DNA of 64,000 bases from positions 1,921,129 to 1,985,128 of the forward strand of contig NC_089320.1 of the NCBI RefSeq assembly GCF_036669915.1, read 5' to 3'. This stretch comes from Pocillopora verrucosa. Lineage: Eukaryota; Cnidaria; Anthozoa; Scleractinia; Pocilloporidae. This document shows, in pieces, positions 1 through 12,400 of this stretch. Position numbers and translations under genes: made by a program. Under the pieces are notes generated by a model. That model was not told the DNA's origin. It saw only the letters and a program-made list of their open reading frames with translations, and made no database searches. How positions within the stretch are numbered: the stretch's first letter is position 1; each line of letters starts with the position of its first letter.

Positions 1-1746
1 AACACTTTCTATCCAGTTGGAAAAATCTCCTGTCTTATAGTTAAAGCCTCCCTTGGCTCCAAGTGACTCTGCCATTTTGATCTTTTCCTCTGAGCCTGCA
101 GTCACATATGGCTGTGCTCCAGCCACTAGTGACAGCTGCACCAGTGCTGTTCCAACACCACTGCCACCAGCATGAATAAGCACTACATCACCACTCTCAA
201 CTCGCCCGAGAAAGTGCAGGAGCTGATATGCTGTTAGCCATGCTTCAGGAATGGCTGCCGCATCAGAAAGTTCAAGAGAATCAGGTGCAGGCATGACAAG
301 GACCTCTTCAACAGCAACATATTCTGCATACCCCCCTCCTGGTAAATACAACACAAAACGTTTAACGTTGTAAATGGCCTAACCTGGGCTTGAGATAACA
401 GAAATTCATAATATGTTTATCTCTATTTAGCAGTGAAAAGGACAGGGGTTTGTGACGAGTTAAGTAAAACTGCAGATGAGTCTTAGTAAGAGAACTTGTG
501 CGAAGACTGACCGAATTAGAGCGTTTCTTGAGATCAACTAGGGGGCATCATGGGAGCATCAAAGCAAATATTTTGTTGGCTTTAATATAACTTGGTTATG
601 AGCAGAATTTGACTAGGAAAACACGTTCATCACCTGGTAACAAAGCCATAACCTTGTCACCTTGCCTGTAAAAGGAAAATAAAAGCATCAGCACCCTAAA
701 AAATTATCACAAGGTCTCTTTTTTTAATGTTGTTTTTATCAGGCAGCTCTTTTTGCGGTTGTCTGTAGTCCAAATCGTGACTTCGAGGTTATTCTCAGAA
801 GAATTTAGTTGGTAAGTTATCGTGTCAACTTTGTACAGGAATATCATAATACGTTGTCAAAACCGTATTTGCAGGCACATTACCCTCCTGAAAACGGTAT
901 AGGGCTACTGTGTTATGAGTTCAAGTATTAAAGTAGCTATAGTTTGTATTCGTTTAAGAAAAAGTTAGCCCCTTATTTTCAAGATCACCATGCATCTGTA
1001 TGTCTGTTGTGAGCTTTTCCATCTTAAACCGTTTTTGTCCCTTTTTGCTTTTTGATTGCCTCATTCGTGTGTTTAGATGCAACCGAACTAACACCGAAGC
1101 AAGTTAACTATGGTTTCTTGACTCCATCTTTCAAAGTTTAATGTACAATGCTACGCAAAGAGAATGCAAACATACTTCGTTGGAAAAATTCGTCAATTGT
1201 CCTCCCCCTATTCCCACAATGTCTTTTATGCAAAGCCAACTGGTTTTTTTTAGATCTTTCAGTAATTTTTTCTAAGTGGTTGTAGGACAACCACTGCGCT
1301 TCATCATTGAAGCGAGCTTTTATCGTTGCTGTTGAAGGAATGCAAGCTTAAATGATACGCCTTGCAATTCAGAAAAAATGATACCTCTCGACATTTCTCC
1401 GAAGAAGTGAGGGAAATTCATTTTGTACAGTCATTTTTGTTATTTATTTGAACTTGGTTACTTGACGGTTATCACATACTAAACCACAAGCAACTTACTT
1501 CCATGTCCCAGCACATTCGCCACCGACCTCTTCGATCACACCAGATACCTCAAGCCCCAGAATGTCGGGTTGCCCAGGAGGTAGAGAAGGAGAGGGATAG
1601 AGTCCTCGTCGTTGCAGAGTGTCCGCTCGATTCAGCGCTGTGTATTCCACGCGGATTAGCACTTGAGTTTTTCCGGCCGTCGGCTTCGGGGCTGTACCGA
1701 GATAAAGGTTCTCAACGCCACCGGTTTTATAAAGAACTGCTTTCAT
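1..1746 (-). CDS. TP53I3/PIG3-like quinone oxidoreductase (5' part, runs off left edge)
   Basis: NADPH-dependent quinone reductase of the zinc-free MDR family. I read three exons on the minus strand: 1746-1499 (start ATG at 1746), 665-634 (32 bp) and 338-1 (continues beyond the window). Splice phases agree, and the joints read [14 protein letters not shown] and [13 protein letters not shown]. Exon 1 begins [10 protein letters not shown] and holds the GroES-like N-terminal half ([15 protein letters not shown], then [13 protein letters not shown]). Exon 3 carries the family signature [14 protein letters not shown] and the dinucleotide-binding loop [14 protein letters not shown]. These match TP53I3 more closely than zeta-crystallin or zinc-containing MDR enzymes. 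About 205 residues are visible of the roughly 330 usual for the family, so the C-terminal third lies outside. The cytosolic redox role is known for the family, not shown here. Confidence 0.9.
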
Positions 1747-4054
1747 GCTTGTGAACGTTTGTATACGGATGTGATATCTAAAGAGGAGAAAAACAAACTT
1801 TCTCAGCTAAGTCCAATAATTTTTGGCTGCATGTTAAATAAAATAAATAGTGATGTTGACTGCATTTCTACCTAAAACAAGTTAAGGAAAGAGTGAATTT
1901 GATAATTTTGGCCTGCTTCCAACTAAACTCCTTAGGACCAATCCTTTTAATCTTCCTCGATAGGGTCCCTACATACTCCAGTTTGCTCAAAAATATTTCG
2001 GTCAATCGCGTGACTTAGGCTGATATTAATAATTGTCATGAAAGGGTCAGAAATAAATTAGACACGGAACCATGAAGATTAATTTAATTATCTCGCTCGG
2101 TTGGGTAACTCGTTCGACATTTCTTATAATCAAAACAAAGATGTTTTTCTAAGTGACAGCAGAGAAGCTCTGCTTTCACTATACTTTCAAGCTTTCTTTC
2201 ATCATGACTGATCAAATGTTACAAAAGTAACTAAGGCATGTCTGCAAGGTGAATAATTCGGCCACAGATATTAACAGCGTGGGATCATATTTTCAAATTG
2301 ACCGATGCATGACAAAAAATGTGCCATTCATTGTTATTCAAAAATACATCCAAGATGTAAATGAGAATGGACGCGGTTCTCTGCAACCCTTGCCTCGGCA
2401 CAGAGCGAAAAGTATTGATTTTCCCTTACGATTTACTTTTGATCTGTATTTTGAATATCAAATGAAGGAAACGTACTTATAGAGAAAATGGCGCCTAGTT
2501 TCAAAACCCGTGCAGGCCTGAATTTCTTCAGGCCGTATTTTTACTACTGCTTAAGCAGTGATCATTGCTGCGAAGATGGCTTCCATATTGGCTTGGCTTC
2601 TACATTCACTTCTTTATTTGCAGTTCACATAAATGATTTTCGTATACTCACAGTCATTGATTCATCACTTTACGGGTTTATTGCAAACCAGTACAATAAT
2701 CAGCTCCCAGTTGGCATGTCAGCTCACTAGTAAAGCGCTGCACCGGTATCGCAGAGGCCATGGGTTCGAATCCCGTATAGGCCTGAATTTTTTCAGGGCT
2801 TATTTTCACCACAGCTTAAGCAGTGTTGATTGCTGCGAAGATCGATTTCGTTTTCAGATCTGATCAAGTTTTTATCCCTTGTCATAGGTGTAAAAAAAGA
2901 CTTAAAATTGACCAAGATTTTTGAGCTGAAACTTCAGTCATCGAAATTTGAAAGGCCGCAGATTAGATTGCATAAAATTACGTTGCCTTCAGAGAAGCTA
3001 GTTGTAAATTAAAGCGCTTCAAAGCACTCCGATTATCTGGATATGTCGAAACAAATGTTCCACACAATAAAGATCCTCGATCGCTTACCTTGCTATGTCT
3101 AATGTGCCAAGCTTTTCCAAAGCTGCTCTTATCGTAAAAATCAACACTCGGTATACAAAAACATGCAATGATGGTACGAGCTCTGTGATTGGTTCAAAAG
3201 GGTCGTGCCCAATCTTCTCCGGAAAGTTTTGTTGTAACTTTCAAGAGGCTAAACTGTATTCAGAATTGCAGGTGTTTGAATTAAAGATTCAGCACGATTT
3301 GACATCTTACATTGGAAACGGATCAAAATCATTTTAGCTGGAAAGTGTTGAAGTGGATTCGAATCATGACAAAAACACAATAAATAAAAAACCGTCGCAT
3401 ATGCCTTGTTGTGCATGTTCTCTGTGCAGGGTTGAAAAATACTTATTGCGCAAATAAACAAACAAATAAAAGACTAAATTAATAAACAAAGGCCTGGAGT
3501 CTAAGGATAAAAACCTACCGATTATTGAGATTATTCAGAGAGAGAGAAAGAGAGATATGTGCGGGTGATCATTGTAATAACACTATACTCTCGTTCAGCG
3601 TACAACGAGAGAACTTTCCGTCAAAGTTTTTCGGTTGAGGTGGTGACGAAGTCTACCTGATCCCCTCCTCTCTTCCCCTCGAAGGAATTATTTAGTGTAA
3701 GGATCGCAACAGATAACTGCATGTCTACTTTAAAATCAGCACAACAGCTGGGAAGCTGAGCTACTCTTACGCTCGTTAAAAGCAGGCCATGGCTGCCGGT
3801 TCGACTATAAACCGCCAGTCAAGGACCTGTGAGTGCAGTTATTACATATTTTTATATAATTTTTTTTTCTTTCCCTTCTTTTTATAGAAACTTCAAAGCA
3901 GCTCGATGTAGAAGGCAGCTCAAATTCTTCCTTCTCTAGGCTCCTTTGACTTACTAAAGCGGGCAATCGATTAGAGATAAATGACGATGGTTTTACTTGA
4001 AGGAAAAACTCGCAAGTGTTAGTGTTGCTTTTGCATGCAGGCTCAGATTTCAAA
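1747..4054. other. Intergenic region between the divergent oxidoreductase and PUS7 genes
   Basis: No protein gene is supported here. The small open frames lack family motifs and sensible codon use. The only recognisable content is a tandem repeat carrying a tRNA-like module (about 2498-2850). The two flanking genes are transcribed away from each other, so their promoters must lie near 1750-1900 and 3800-4050. Confidence 0.6.
2498..2852 (+). repeat. Tandem repeat with tRNA-like (A box/B box) module, SINE-like
   Basis: Two partial copies of a unit about 265 bp long lie head to tail. The tail (AGGCCTGAATTT..TTCAGG, then CTGCTTAAGCAGTG, then TTGCTGCGAAGAT) occurs at 2512-2575 and again at 2780-2842. 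The complete junction copy at 2715-2775 reads like a tRNA: an A-box-like GTCAGCTCACTAGTAAAGCG, an anticodon-like arm CTGCACCGGTATCGCAG, and a perfect B box GGTTCGAATCC at 2763-2773. In the first copy the B box has decayed (TTTCAAAACCC). I recall very similar sequence as a high-copy family in coral genomes. It is more likely a repetitive tRNA-derived element than a functional tRNA. Confidence 0.75.
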
Positions 4055-7000
4055 ATGGCGGACGAAATCGATGATTGTAACCTAGATGAACCTAAATTTA
4101 AACGCCCCAGAATTAATTCAGAATCACTGAAAACGGGGGAAACTAGAGATGCTGGCCAGTCAGATAAAGGTGAAGTTGAAAAACAAGGAAACTGCGATCA
4201 AAGAAACGAGACCGATGGAAAACTTCGAAGTGAAATTGTTACTGGCGTAAAGCACGTGCTTCATGAAAACCCAGAAGAGACTGACGAAATGAAGGCAAAT
4301 ATAGGGCAAGGGAAAGATTCATCGATTGAGGAAGCATCTGAAGATGACCCTGATATCTTAAGAAATACTTGTGCTTCGGAAAAGGACGTAGGAATTTTAG
4401 AATTCGTGTCCAACTTACCCGGATTTCACGGAGTCCTGAAACAGAGATACACGGATTTCATCGTCAGAGAGAGGGACCTTCTGGGAAATCTTGTGCGACT
4501 ATCAGATACATCTTTACCTCGGAAAGAAAAGAACAAAGACTTTGGACTTGATGTTTTAAGTGAAGAAGAGAAAGAGAAAATTCAGCAAGTTATTGATGAT
4601 AAGGAGAAGAAAACCCTTGCGACTTTATCTCCTGATGACGACAAAGACCATAGAAGATTGGTTCACAGAACCATTAGAGAAAACTTTGCTTTTTTAGGTT
4701 AGGTGATTGATTGTTGTAGCTGGGAAATATAAATCATTCTCATCATGTGTCATTTCATTCAGAAATGTTAATGGGTGTAGGGGCATAACCAGGATTTTTC
4801 CTGGAGGTGACACTTTGTCAAACAGAGGGCACTCACCAGATTTTAATTTTGTCTTCCATGTGGTGTTTTAGGTAATGTGACAAAAGGCTTATGAATGGGG
4901 GTCATTCATAAGCCTTAGGTGGGTGACTTATGGTGGGAGGTTTAGTGGATTTTTGTCAGCCAACCCTAGAATGAACTGTCAGTATTATTCAATGCAACCT
5001 TCAAAATCAAAACTCACTGCTCTTAATTACTTTTAGATAGCGACACAGTTGATGTGGGAAACCAAAAGGCGGTCAGAGTATTTCATAAGCGTGATTCTAG
5101 TGGCAGGCAAAGAAACAGCCGATGGCCATCAGAAATTGAGAATTATTGCTGGTTTGTTCTTTACAAAGAAAACAAAGACACCATGGATGCAATCAATTTG
5201 TTGAGCAAACTTCTCAGAATCAAGGCAGGAATTTTTGGTTACGCTGGAACCAAAGATCGTAGGGCAGTTACCACCCAGCAGGTGTCTGTGTACAGAGTCA
5301 GGGCTGAACAGTTGCAGGAATTAAACTCAAGTCTTCGCAACTTGTGTCTTGGCAACTTCCAGTATTGCAAAGAGCCTCTTAAACTTGGCTCTTTATCAGG
5401 GAATCATTTTATTATCACTCTCAGGAATGTTGTTGGGGATCACAGAGAGATAGAAGAAAGTCTAAAATCACTTAAAATCAATGGTTTTATAAATTACTTT
5501 GGATTGCAAAGATTTGGAACAACCTCAGTCCCAACACATAAAATAGGTATGTATACAATATGCCATTTATTTAAAGTTTTATTTTGTTTTCCACATTGGT
5601 TAAATGCATACATGACATGGGAGAACCTTTTTTTGTGGTGGTGCAGTTAGCCACTCTACCCCACTCTACCTGTATGGAGCAATTTTTGAATTGAGAGGGT
5701 ATTTTATTGGTTTGGACAACTTTGTTCTGTGATTGGTTGAAACATCTTGTGCCATTCTCACAACCCATCAGGTGCAAAACCAAACTAATCACTTCTTTGT
5801 TACTTGTGTTTTCATTGTGCCTGATTTTGATTTGAGTTGTTAATGGCTTCTGATGATGCTAACCTTTGTTAATATTGGCAATTGGAAATTTGTATTGGTT
5901 TTTCAACACAGTTGAAAACTGCTCTGCCAAGGAAGGAAAAAAGTAACTTGTCCAACATTTATGCAATCCAAATGTTTGATCAGTTCTTTAGTATGCCTAT
6001 TTTGACTGTCTAATTGTCACAGGCTGTGCATTGCTTCTCAGTAACTGGTCTGAGGCCATTGATCTTCTTCTTAATCCACGTTCTGGTGAGTCCGATGACC
6101 TCATAGCTGCTCGACAACACTGGAAAGACACCCATGATGCTAAGGAGACTCTGAAAAAACTTCCCAAAAGAAAGGGTATTGAGAGTGATCTTTTACTTGG
6201 CCTTGTGAGGCATGGACCTTCAGGTTTGGTGAAAGCCTTGCAGTCTATCTCCAGGAACACTAGACTCATGTATGTCCATGCATATCAAAGCTATGTATGG
6301 AACTACGTAGCATCAAAGCGCATTAAGGTATTCATATTTGTTATTAACACTGTATGCATCTTTCGCAATTCTTCATTCAAACTCAATCTCATAGTCACTA
6401 CCCCATTACCGGGTAATTATTCCGAATTGGGGAAATATCACGAGGAAACATCGAAAACTTGAAACATTACTGAGAGTCCTACCCCACTTTTTTCCACGTA
6501 CAGGAGCTGGATGTGATTTCCATGAACTGGGTCCACTACGAATCTGATAATCAGTTTCAATCTAGTGATTGGCTCCTTACCTCCAACCTCTCTGTCGATA
6601 GCCGAAAATGAATGTCAAACCATTCGTCGTTTTCCTTACTAAGTCAAATTTGTTGCTTGTTCTCTTTCCTGCGAGGTTCTTTTTCCCTAGCGAGGTTTGA
6701 AAGCTATGCGTGATATGTGGGCAAAGAGAATTCTTTTTTACATGTATACGCGATTAGATGTCTTGTTTTGATTGAATTTTCAGGAACACGGAATGAAGCC
6801 AATCATTGGCGACCTGGTTGTGGCTTCAAAATCAACGGCATCATGTTCTTTAGACACAGGTGAATTGTGAATGCCACCATGAACCATTCATGCACATTTT
6901 CTTTTTTTCTGCAAGCAATTCCCTGCACATCAAACTTACCTCTTCGCTGACGTGCTCGTCATGTAGGTGTTACTCAGTAGCGTTCAAGCAACTCAGGGAC

Positions 7001-8462
7001 TGAAATGAAATCTCAAACTTCCAATCAACTTTGGCGAAAAAAACTGCTGTTTTTGCTCATAGTATTCGAATGAAAATAAATGCCGTTAGAAGTCACATAC
7101 GTATGCTCTATATGAGTATTAAGTATGTACGTCGTGTAATACGCATATATGCATAAGCATATGTTCACAATCATGTACGTATCACGTGTATGCTCTAAGC
7201 TGATAATACGTTGTTTGTCTCGCGTACGTGCGTGTGTGCTCATACGTACGTGAATACGCGTTCGCACTCAATTACAGACGTGCGTCGATGTGTCAGACGT
7301 TGCGTCGATGCTTCCTCACGTAGTTGCGTCAGTTCGTCAGTCTGCAAGGGCGTCAGTGTGCAGGTGCGCAGGTGCGCAGGTAAGGAGGTTTGGACGCGAG
7401 GACGTAGGTTAGTTAGCTTGACTTTTTTCGTTTAACATTAAAGGCACTTCAGGGCCGCAAGACACCGTTGAATTTATTTCCGAGCCAAGCAGGACATCGG
7501 TTACCGTTCTTACCAGGGATTTGCTGGAAACAGGTCAGTTCACAATCCATGACGTTGTTCTTCCACTTCCTGGATACGACGTTGTTTACCCTGACAACAG
7601 CTTGAAAGATGAGTACAGAAAAATAATGGCCAGCGATGGACTGGACATTGACAACATGAGGCATAAAGTGAAGGATTACGCTCTGTCAGGCGCTTATCGG
7701 TGAGTGTCTTTCAAAAGATTTTTTCTCCTCAGCGTTACCTTATTTATTTTTTAAAGATTTTCTGGAGAGTTTATCGGTCGATCGGGCCTGTATTTCAAAG
7801 TCTGTAATGGCTCTTGGCTCTCCCATGAAGGACTCTTGTTCGTGGCAGCGACTGTCAAAGCCGAGTTATTTTGGGATCGTCAGTGTCATGAATCGCTCTT
7901 AAAACATTTAAATGGAAAACAGTTTGTAACGCTGATGTTTTCTTCCGCTCAGTTGTTAGAGCGTTAGTTTTTGTTACCCAGACCTTGAAATTAAAACGTT
8001 TGAGCTGTGACTGAGGGATTATGTAACATTTTATTTTACATTTCATAATTTTTTACAATTTTTGGCAGCGCACGCATCAAACTACGTAGTTTTGTTGTTC
8101 GGTTACCTGCAGTAAGTTGACAGTTAGTCTAATTTTCAAGTTGTGAACTTCAAGCATAAAAAGTACTTTCGCATCACCCATTTCAATTTTAATTATTTGT
8201 GCCGTACAGGAAATTACTCGTCAAGCCGAGCCTAATGAGCTGGCGCTGGTTGCGTTACAATGACGTCAAACAACCGTTGGTTGTAACCGACAAGGAAGCT
8301 CTTTCTGGTGCCCTGGAGCCTGAGTCAGTTCCAGACGGAAAGTACTGGGCGCTGCAATTGGAATTTACACTACCTACCTCAACTTACGCTACAATGGCCT
8401 TGCGTGAAGTTCTGAGGAGTGATACGTCATCTGCTTATCAGTCTACTCTTAACCAGGAATGA
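4055..8462 (+). CDS. PUS7: PUS7-type (TruD family) pseudouridine synthase, complete, six exons
   Basis: Isomerises uridine to pseudouridine in tRNA, snRNA and mRNA; mainly nuclear in animals. Exons: 4055-4697, 5037-5546, 6023-6327, 6784-6859, 7444-7699 and 8210-8462. All junctions are GT-AG and in phase, giving 2043 nt (680 residues); the human protein has 661. The ATG at 4055 is preferred over 4016 because AAAATGG is a good Kozak context and MADEIDD starts an acidic, charged tail typical of the family. TruD landmarks: FGYAGTKDRRAVTTQ with the probable catalytic Asp near residue 288, LGSLSGNHFIITLRN, NYFGLQRFGT, and MYVHAYQSYVWN. The last exon contains SWRWLRYND. Exon 5 could start at 7453 instead of 7444; both keep the frame. 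The last exon ends with the stop at 8460-8462. Confidence 0.95.
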
Positions 8463-9406
8463 GGCTCGAATGCACAGATTTAAAAAGCTTTAAACTTCAG
8501 AGACACAAAAGGGCCTTTGTTACGTGAGCACCAACCACAGATTTGGTCCGGCGTGTGTTAGCTCTGAAAATGTGATTAACTTTTGTATCATTTCTTTGTC
8601 TGACCTATGATGAAATTTGAAACTAGGACACATACGTTGATCACTCTTGAAGATCATAAGGTGAATATTTCTGTAAGACGGCCTTGTAGAAGGAAAAGAC
8701 GGTTTAGATTTTCCCTCCTATAGACTGCGGAAGAATATCTTATGTTAGATCAACTTTCAAATTGGCAATTTTTTTGGCCATGTACTTGTATCAATAAAGT
8801 GAAGTGGCTTTTACAACTTCGGTTGCATAGCGTTTAATATTCTGTCGTGTATGTTGTGCCAACATCGTGTCACAAGAGCATGACCAGTAGGTAATGATAT
8901 TTTTAAACGAAAAATAAAAGAAAGAAAACCAAGCGAAATTTTTGTCATAGTTTTCAACGATTTACAACCGGTGACACGTTTGTTACTCTCGCGAATTCGA
9001 TCAATCGTGACCTGCCACGACATATTTACACTGTTCATGCTTCCTTGTTGTGGCATTAGATATTTGGATGACCTTGGTCAACGGACCTTCGTCGATTAAC
9101 AAGTTATTAAATCTGAATACAATTTTATCCTTTAACTTCGATAATATTTGGTTACAATAACGACTGCTTCCTTTACGATTATATCTCACAGTATATACTT
9201 GATGTGTTTTTTTGTTACGATTACACGACCGGTTTTCAAAGGTCTCGCTTGTTTAAAGGTGGTAATTAAAATAATTTGCACATTTCTGGATTGTCTGTTG
9301 GTGGTTTGTTGCAATTTTTTAGCGTTGCAACGGACGGAACATAAAAAAAACCTCTTAAAACAGGTAACTACTCAGCGCGGCTTGTTTTATCATAATTGCC
9401 ATTTTA
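8463..9406. other. Intergenic: 3' ends of two convergent genes
   Basis: Apart from the PUS7 polyadenylation signal I see no gene or recognisable repeat. The PUS7 gene and the minus-strand short-chain collagen gene end towards each other here. Confidence 0.6.
8793..8798 (+). promoter_or_regulatory. Polyadenylation signal AATAAA for PUS7
   Basis: A canonical AATAAA lies about 330 bp after the PUS7 stop codon, in the only position that fits a normal 3' UTR. Confidence 0.6.
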
Positions 9407-12400
9407 CTACATTGTGCATACTGCGCATGTCAGTTCCCAGTCCTGCTCGTAATCCGGGCAAGGCAACACTCCACACTGTCCTTGTACTGACGTTAGTAAA
9501 GCTTTCCCGGCTTGTCTTTTGTTGGAGGGCACTTTTACTCCAGTAGCATCAGCGTCAACACAAATGTACTCAGGTCTCGTGTTGTTGTTGGTGTCCGTCA
9601 TAAGATACCCATGGTACTCGCGGGTCCAAAATCCATTCGGGCACACATTCCTTCCAGGAATCATCATTGAGGATCCTCTTTGTCGCACGCGACACATAGC
9701 GCATGGGACACCAAGGTAACTAATATGAGGTCCACTGCGGCCTCTCCTCATAAAAAGATCCTCCACGTGACCATACTTTACGCCAAAGAGGGGCGCCCTC
9801 GAGTTGGACCCCGACGAAGGGCTCTTGAGGTAAAGAGGATTGAGAGGCATGCACAAATAGTCGGCTCCTCCGCCCTCTCCTGTTGGGCGCCACCCAGCTA
9901 CTCGGCCTGAGACACAATCGATGAAAAAAGCCTCAATCATGAAGTAAGAACCCAATAGATGCCAACAAAATGATAGCGGATAAATTATAAAATTAGACAG
10001 GAGTATATGGGTTCTGGGAATCGTGTGGATTCTGGAAAAGTGCCAAGTAGTTACTAGGCCTTGAAAAAGCATTCAAACGAGAATCCAAATATGAAAAACT
10101 AGGCCTTATTGGAGCTGTAACAAACATTTGATTGCTGAGTGAATATTCTTACTTTTTTAAATTGGGCCTCCTAATTAGGTGATGTAAGTTCAAAGTGCAA
10201 ATTCACAGCTTTACACAGTTTTGCCCAAACCGCATCGTACTTTGGTATTTCTTCACTGTTCTTTGTATTTCGGCTGTACTGAGATGTTCAACACAATCAC
10301 AACTATATTAAGTTTTACATCTTCTTTAGTGGCAATACTTCTTCGAAAGTTTAAACATACCTTCATAAACTAGTTCAGCGCCTGTGCGAGATGGACATAC
10401 ACTACGTCCCCATCGAATAAACATGGAACTTCCTGAGGCTGTTTTTTGGGAACACGTCACAGGGTTGCCTGGGGGCCCCTGAGGGCCTTGTTTTCCTCTG
10501 TGTCCCTTTTGGCCTTGGTCCCCTTTTGGTCCTGTAGCACCATCTCTGCCTTAAACAAAACAAACCCAGCTGTAGTAGCTACTGGACATCCCTTGAGTGT
10601 CAAAACGATCTCCTTGGTGTTCCTCTCTAGTAATCCTTGACACCCAAAGGTCAGTACGCATGTTTTCCATACTGTTTTCTATACATTTCTTAAGCTGCTG
10701 ACAAAGAAGTTTTGCTTAACAGTTAAGAGCTCCTGTATTTTTTGATCATTTCTATCATTCTCATGACCTTAATGTTTGATCTAGGGGTGATACTGTAAGG
10801 AGAAATTAGATGCTAGTCACTTTTATTGGTTAAAGGGTTAAGTATTAATTACAGCATTTCCGACATTTCTAACAATTCTCGCGCATTTTAAGACTATCTT
10901 CTGTGAGGAATTAAGACGTAAGAGGTTAGAAAGATATGAGAGCTCAAAAAAGGGCGACAGCAAACCAAGGAGGTACAAGAATGGCCGAGGATGAAGAAGA
11001 TCAAAGGGTATCGTATGACGAGGCTTTTTTTTTCAAGTTGCCCATGCAATGGCGTAACTCCTTATTGTAATTGTAATTTCCGACTAAGTTTGTGGACTTC
11101 TCTTCGTTGGCTATGATTTCCTCGAGCTATGAGGCTAAACATGCCATTCTCTAATCCTTTCAAGTTAATAAGATGAAGTAACGTACTAATATTTTGATTA
11201 GTTAGTAGCTTCTTGTCGGTGTTATGTAGATTTACCGCGGTCATGTTTGGTTCTTAAAAAGGGTTCCCTAAATTTCTTAGCCAGTAATCAGCTAACAACC
11301 AGGCTGTAGAGTTTATCTGATCGAGGCCGCCCTTTACCTTACCCCGCACGCTAAGCTGATTTGCGATATTTTGCAGGCCGTGGGACACTAATCCGAATTA
11401 CGTGCCATGAAAAAGATCTGTCTATGAGTCAAGCTCGCCCAGAAGTAATGGAAATCAGTGCGAAGTTTCAACAATGCAGCCCAGTTTGGAAGTGCCCAGA
11501 GTTGTTTCGGTTGTCCTCAACGAGAAGTTAAAACAGGAAATAGTAAATTGATATTGTTTTGCACCAAATTCCGAAAGAAATCAAAGTTCAGGTTAAAAAA
11601 GGCGCTCCACTCTTGGATGCAAATGAAGCCAACTTACCCGGCGATCCTTGCTTTCCTGGGATTCCATTTATCCCCGGTACTCCATCGCGTCCATCGATGC
11701 CGTCTCTTCCTACACTAATGAACACGAACACTGCGTCACAACTACAAGTTTTCTCAACAATTTTTCGCTCAGAAGAGAGAATTCTTTAGTCTTTCTTTGT
11801 TCAAGTCCGGCCTTCGTTTTCCTCAACGATTTGTTTGGTTATTCCTTCCTCGCTTCTTTTTTACGTAACTGCAGCTGTTTTTCTTCTTTTGTTCAATTTT
11901 TTATATAGTTTAATTGGTTTACTTGGCTAAGTATAATATTCTTTTATAATCATGTTCTCAAGTGGTAAGACAATTTTGATAAGCCTGTTTGTTCTAATGG
12001 GACTGTCAGCAGATTTAGAACCTATTCATGTCTTAACATACAGTTACGAAAGGAACATTCTGCCTCATTATGTAAAGAAAAAATGGTTAAAGTAAAGTAA
12101 GGCAACATAATCAGCTTACTACTCACCGTCTCTTCCAGTCGTTCCATCCTTACCATCATGTCCCGGTATCCCATTTTTTCCCGGAATTCCATGTCTTCCT
12201 TGAGGTCCCTGAACACAAAACGCTCCACCGTCATGCGCACTGAAATTTTTTGAAGCTGAAAAGCTGAAATTTAGAACAAGGAGACGAAAAAATGAGGTTA
12301 TGAACAAGATCGTTTACACTTTCTTCGGTAAATGGTACAAGCCATTCTGATATATTCAACTTTGCACCACGTGTTAAGTGACATCCTTAAATTTTGAAGA

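Noticed and set aside
2712-2790. Functional tRNA gene
   Set aside because: A and B boxes are present, but the acceptor stem does not pair convincingly and the sequence is embedded in a duplicated repeat unit.
7025-7435. His/Thr- and Val/Arg-rich frames on both strands
   Set aside because: Arise from a CGTACG/TGCG-rich low-complexity stretch in PUS7 intron 4.
9407-10072. Single 221-codon gene starting at 10072
   Set aside because: The part upstream of 9906 is intron. The acceptor at 9906 joins in phase to the WGRSVCP exon at 10361-10549.
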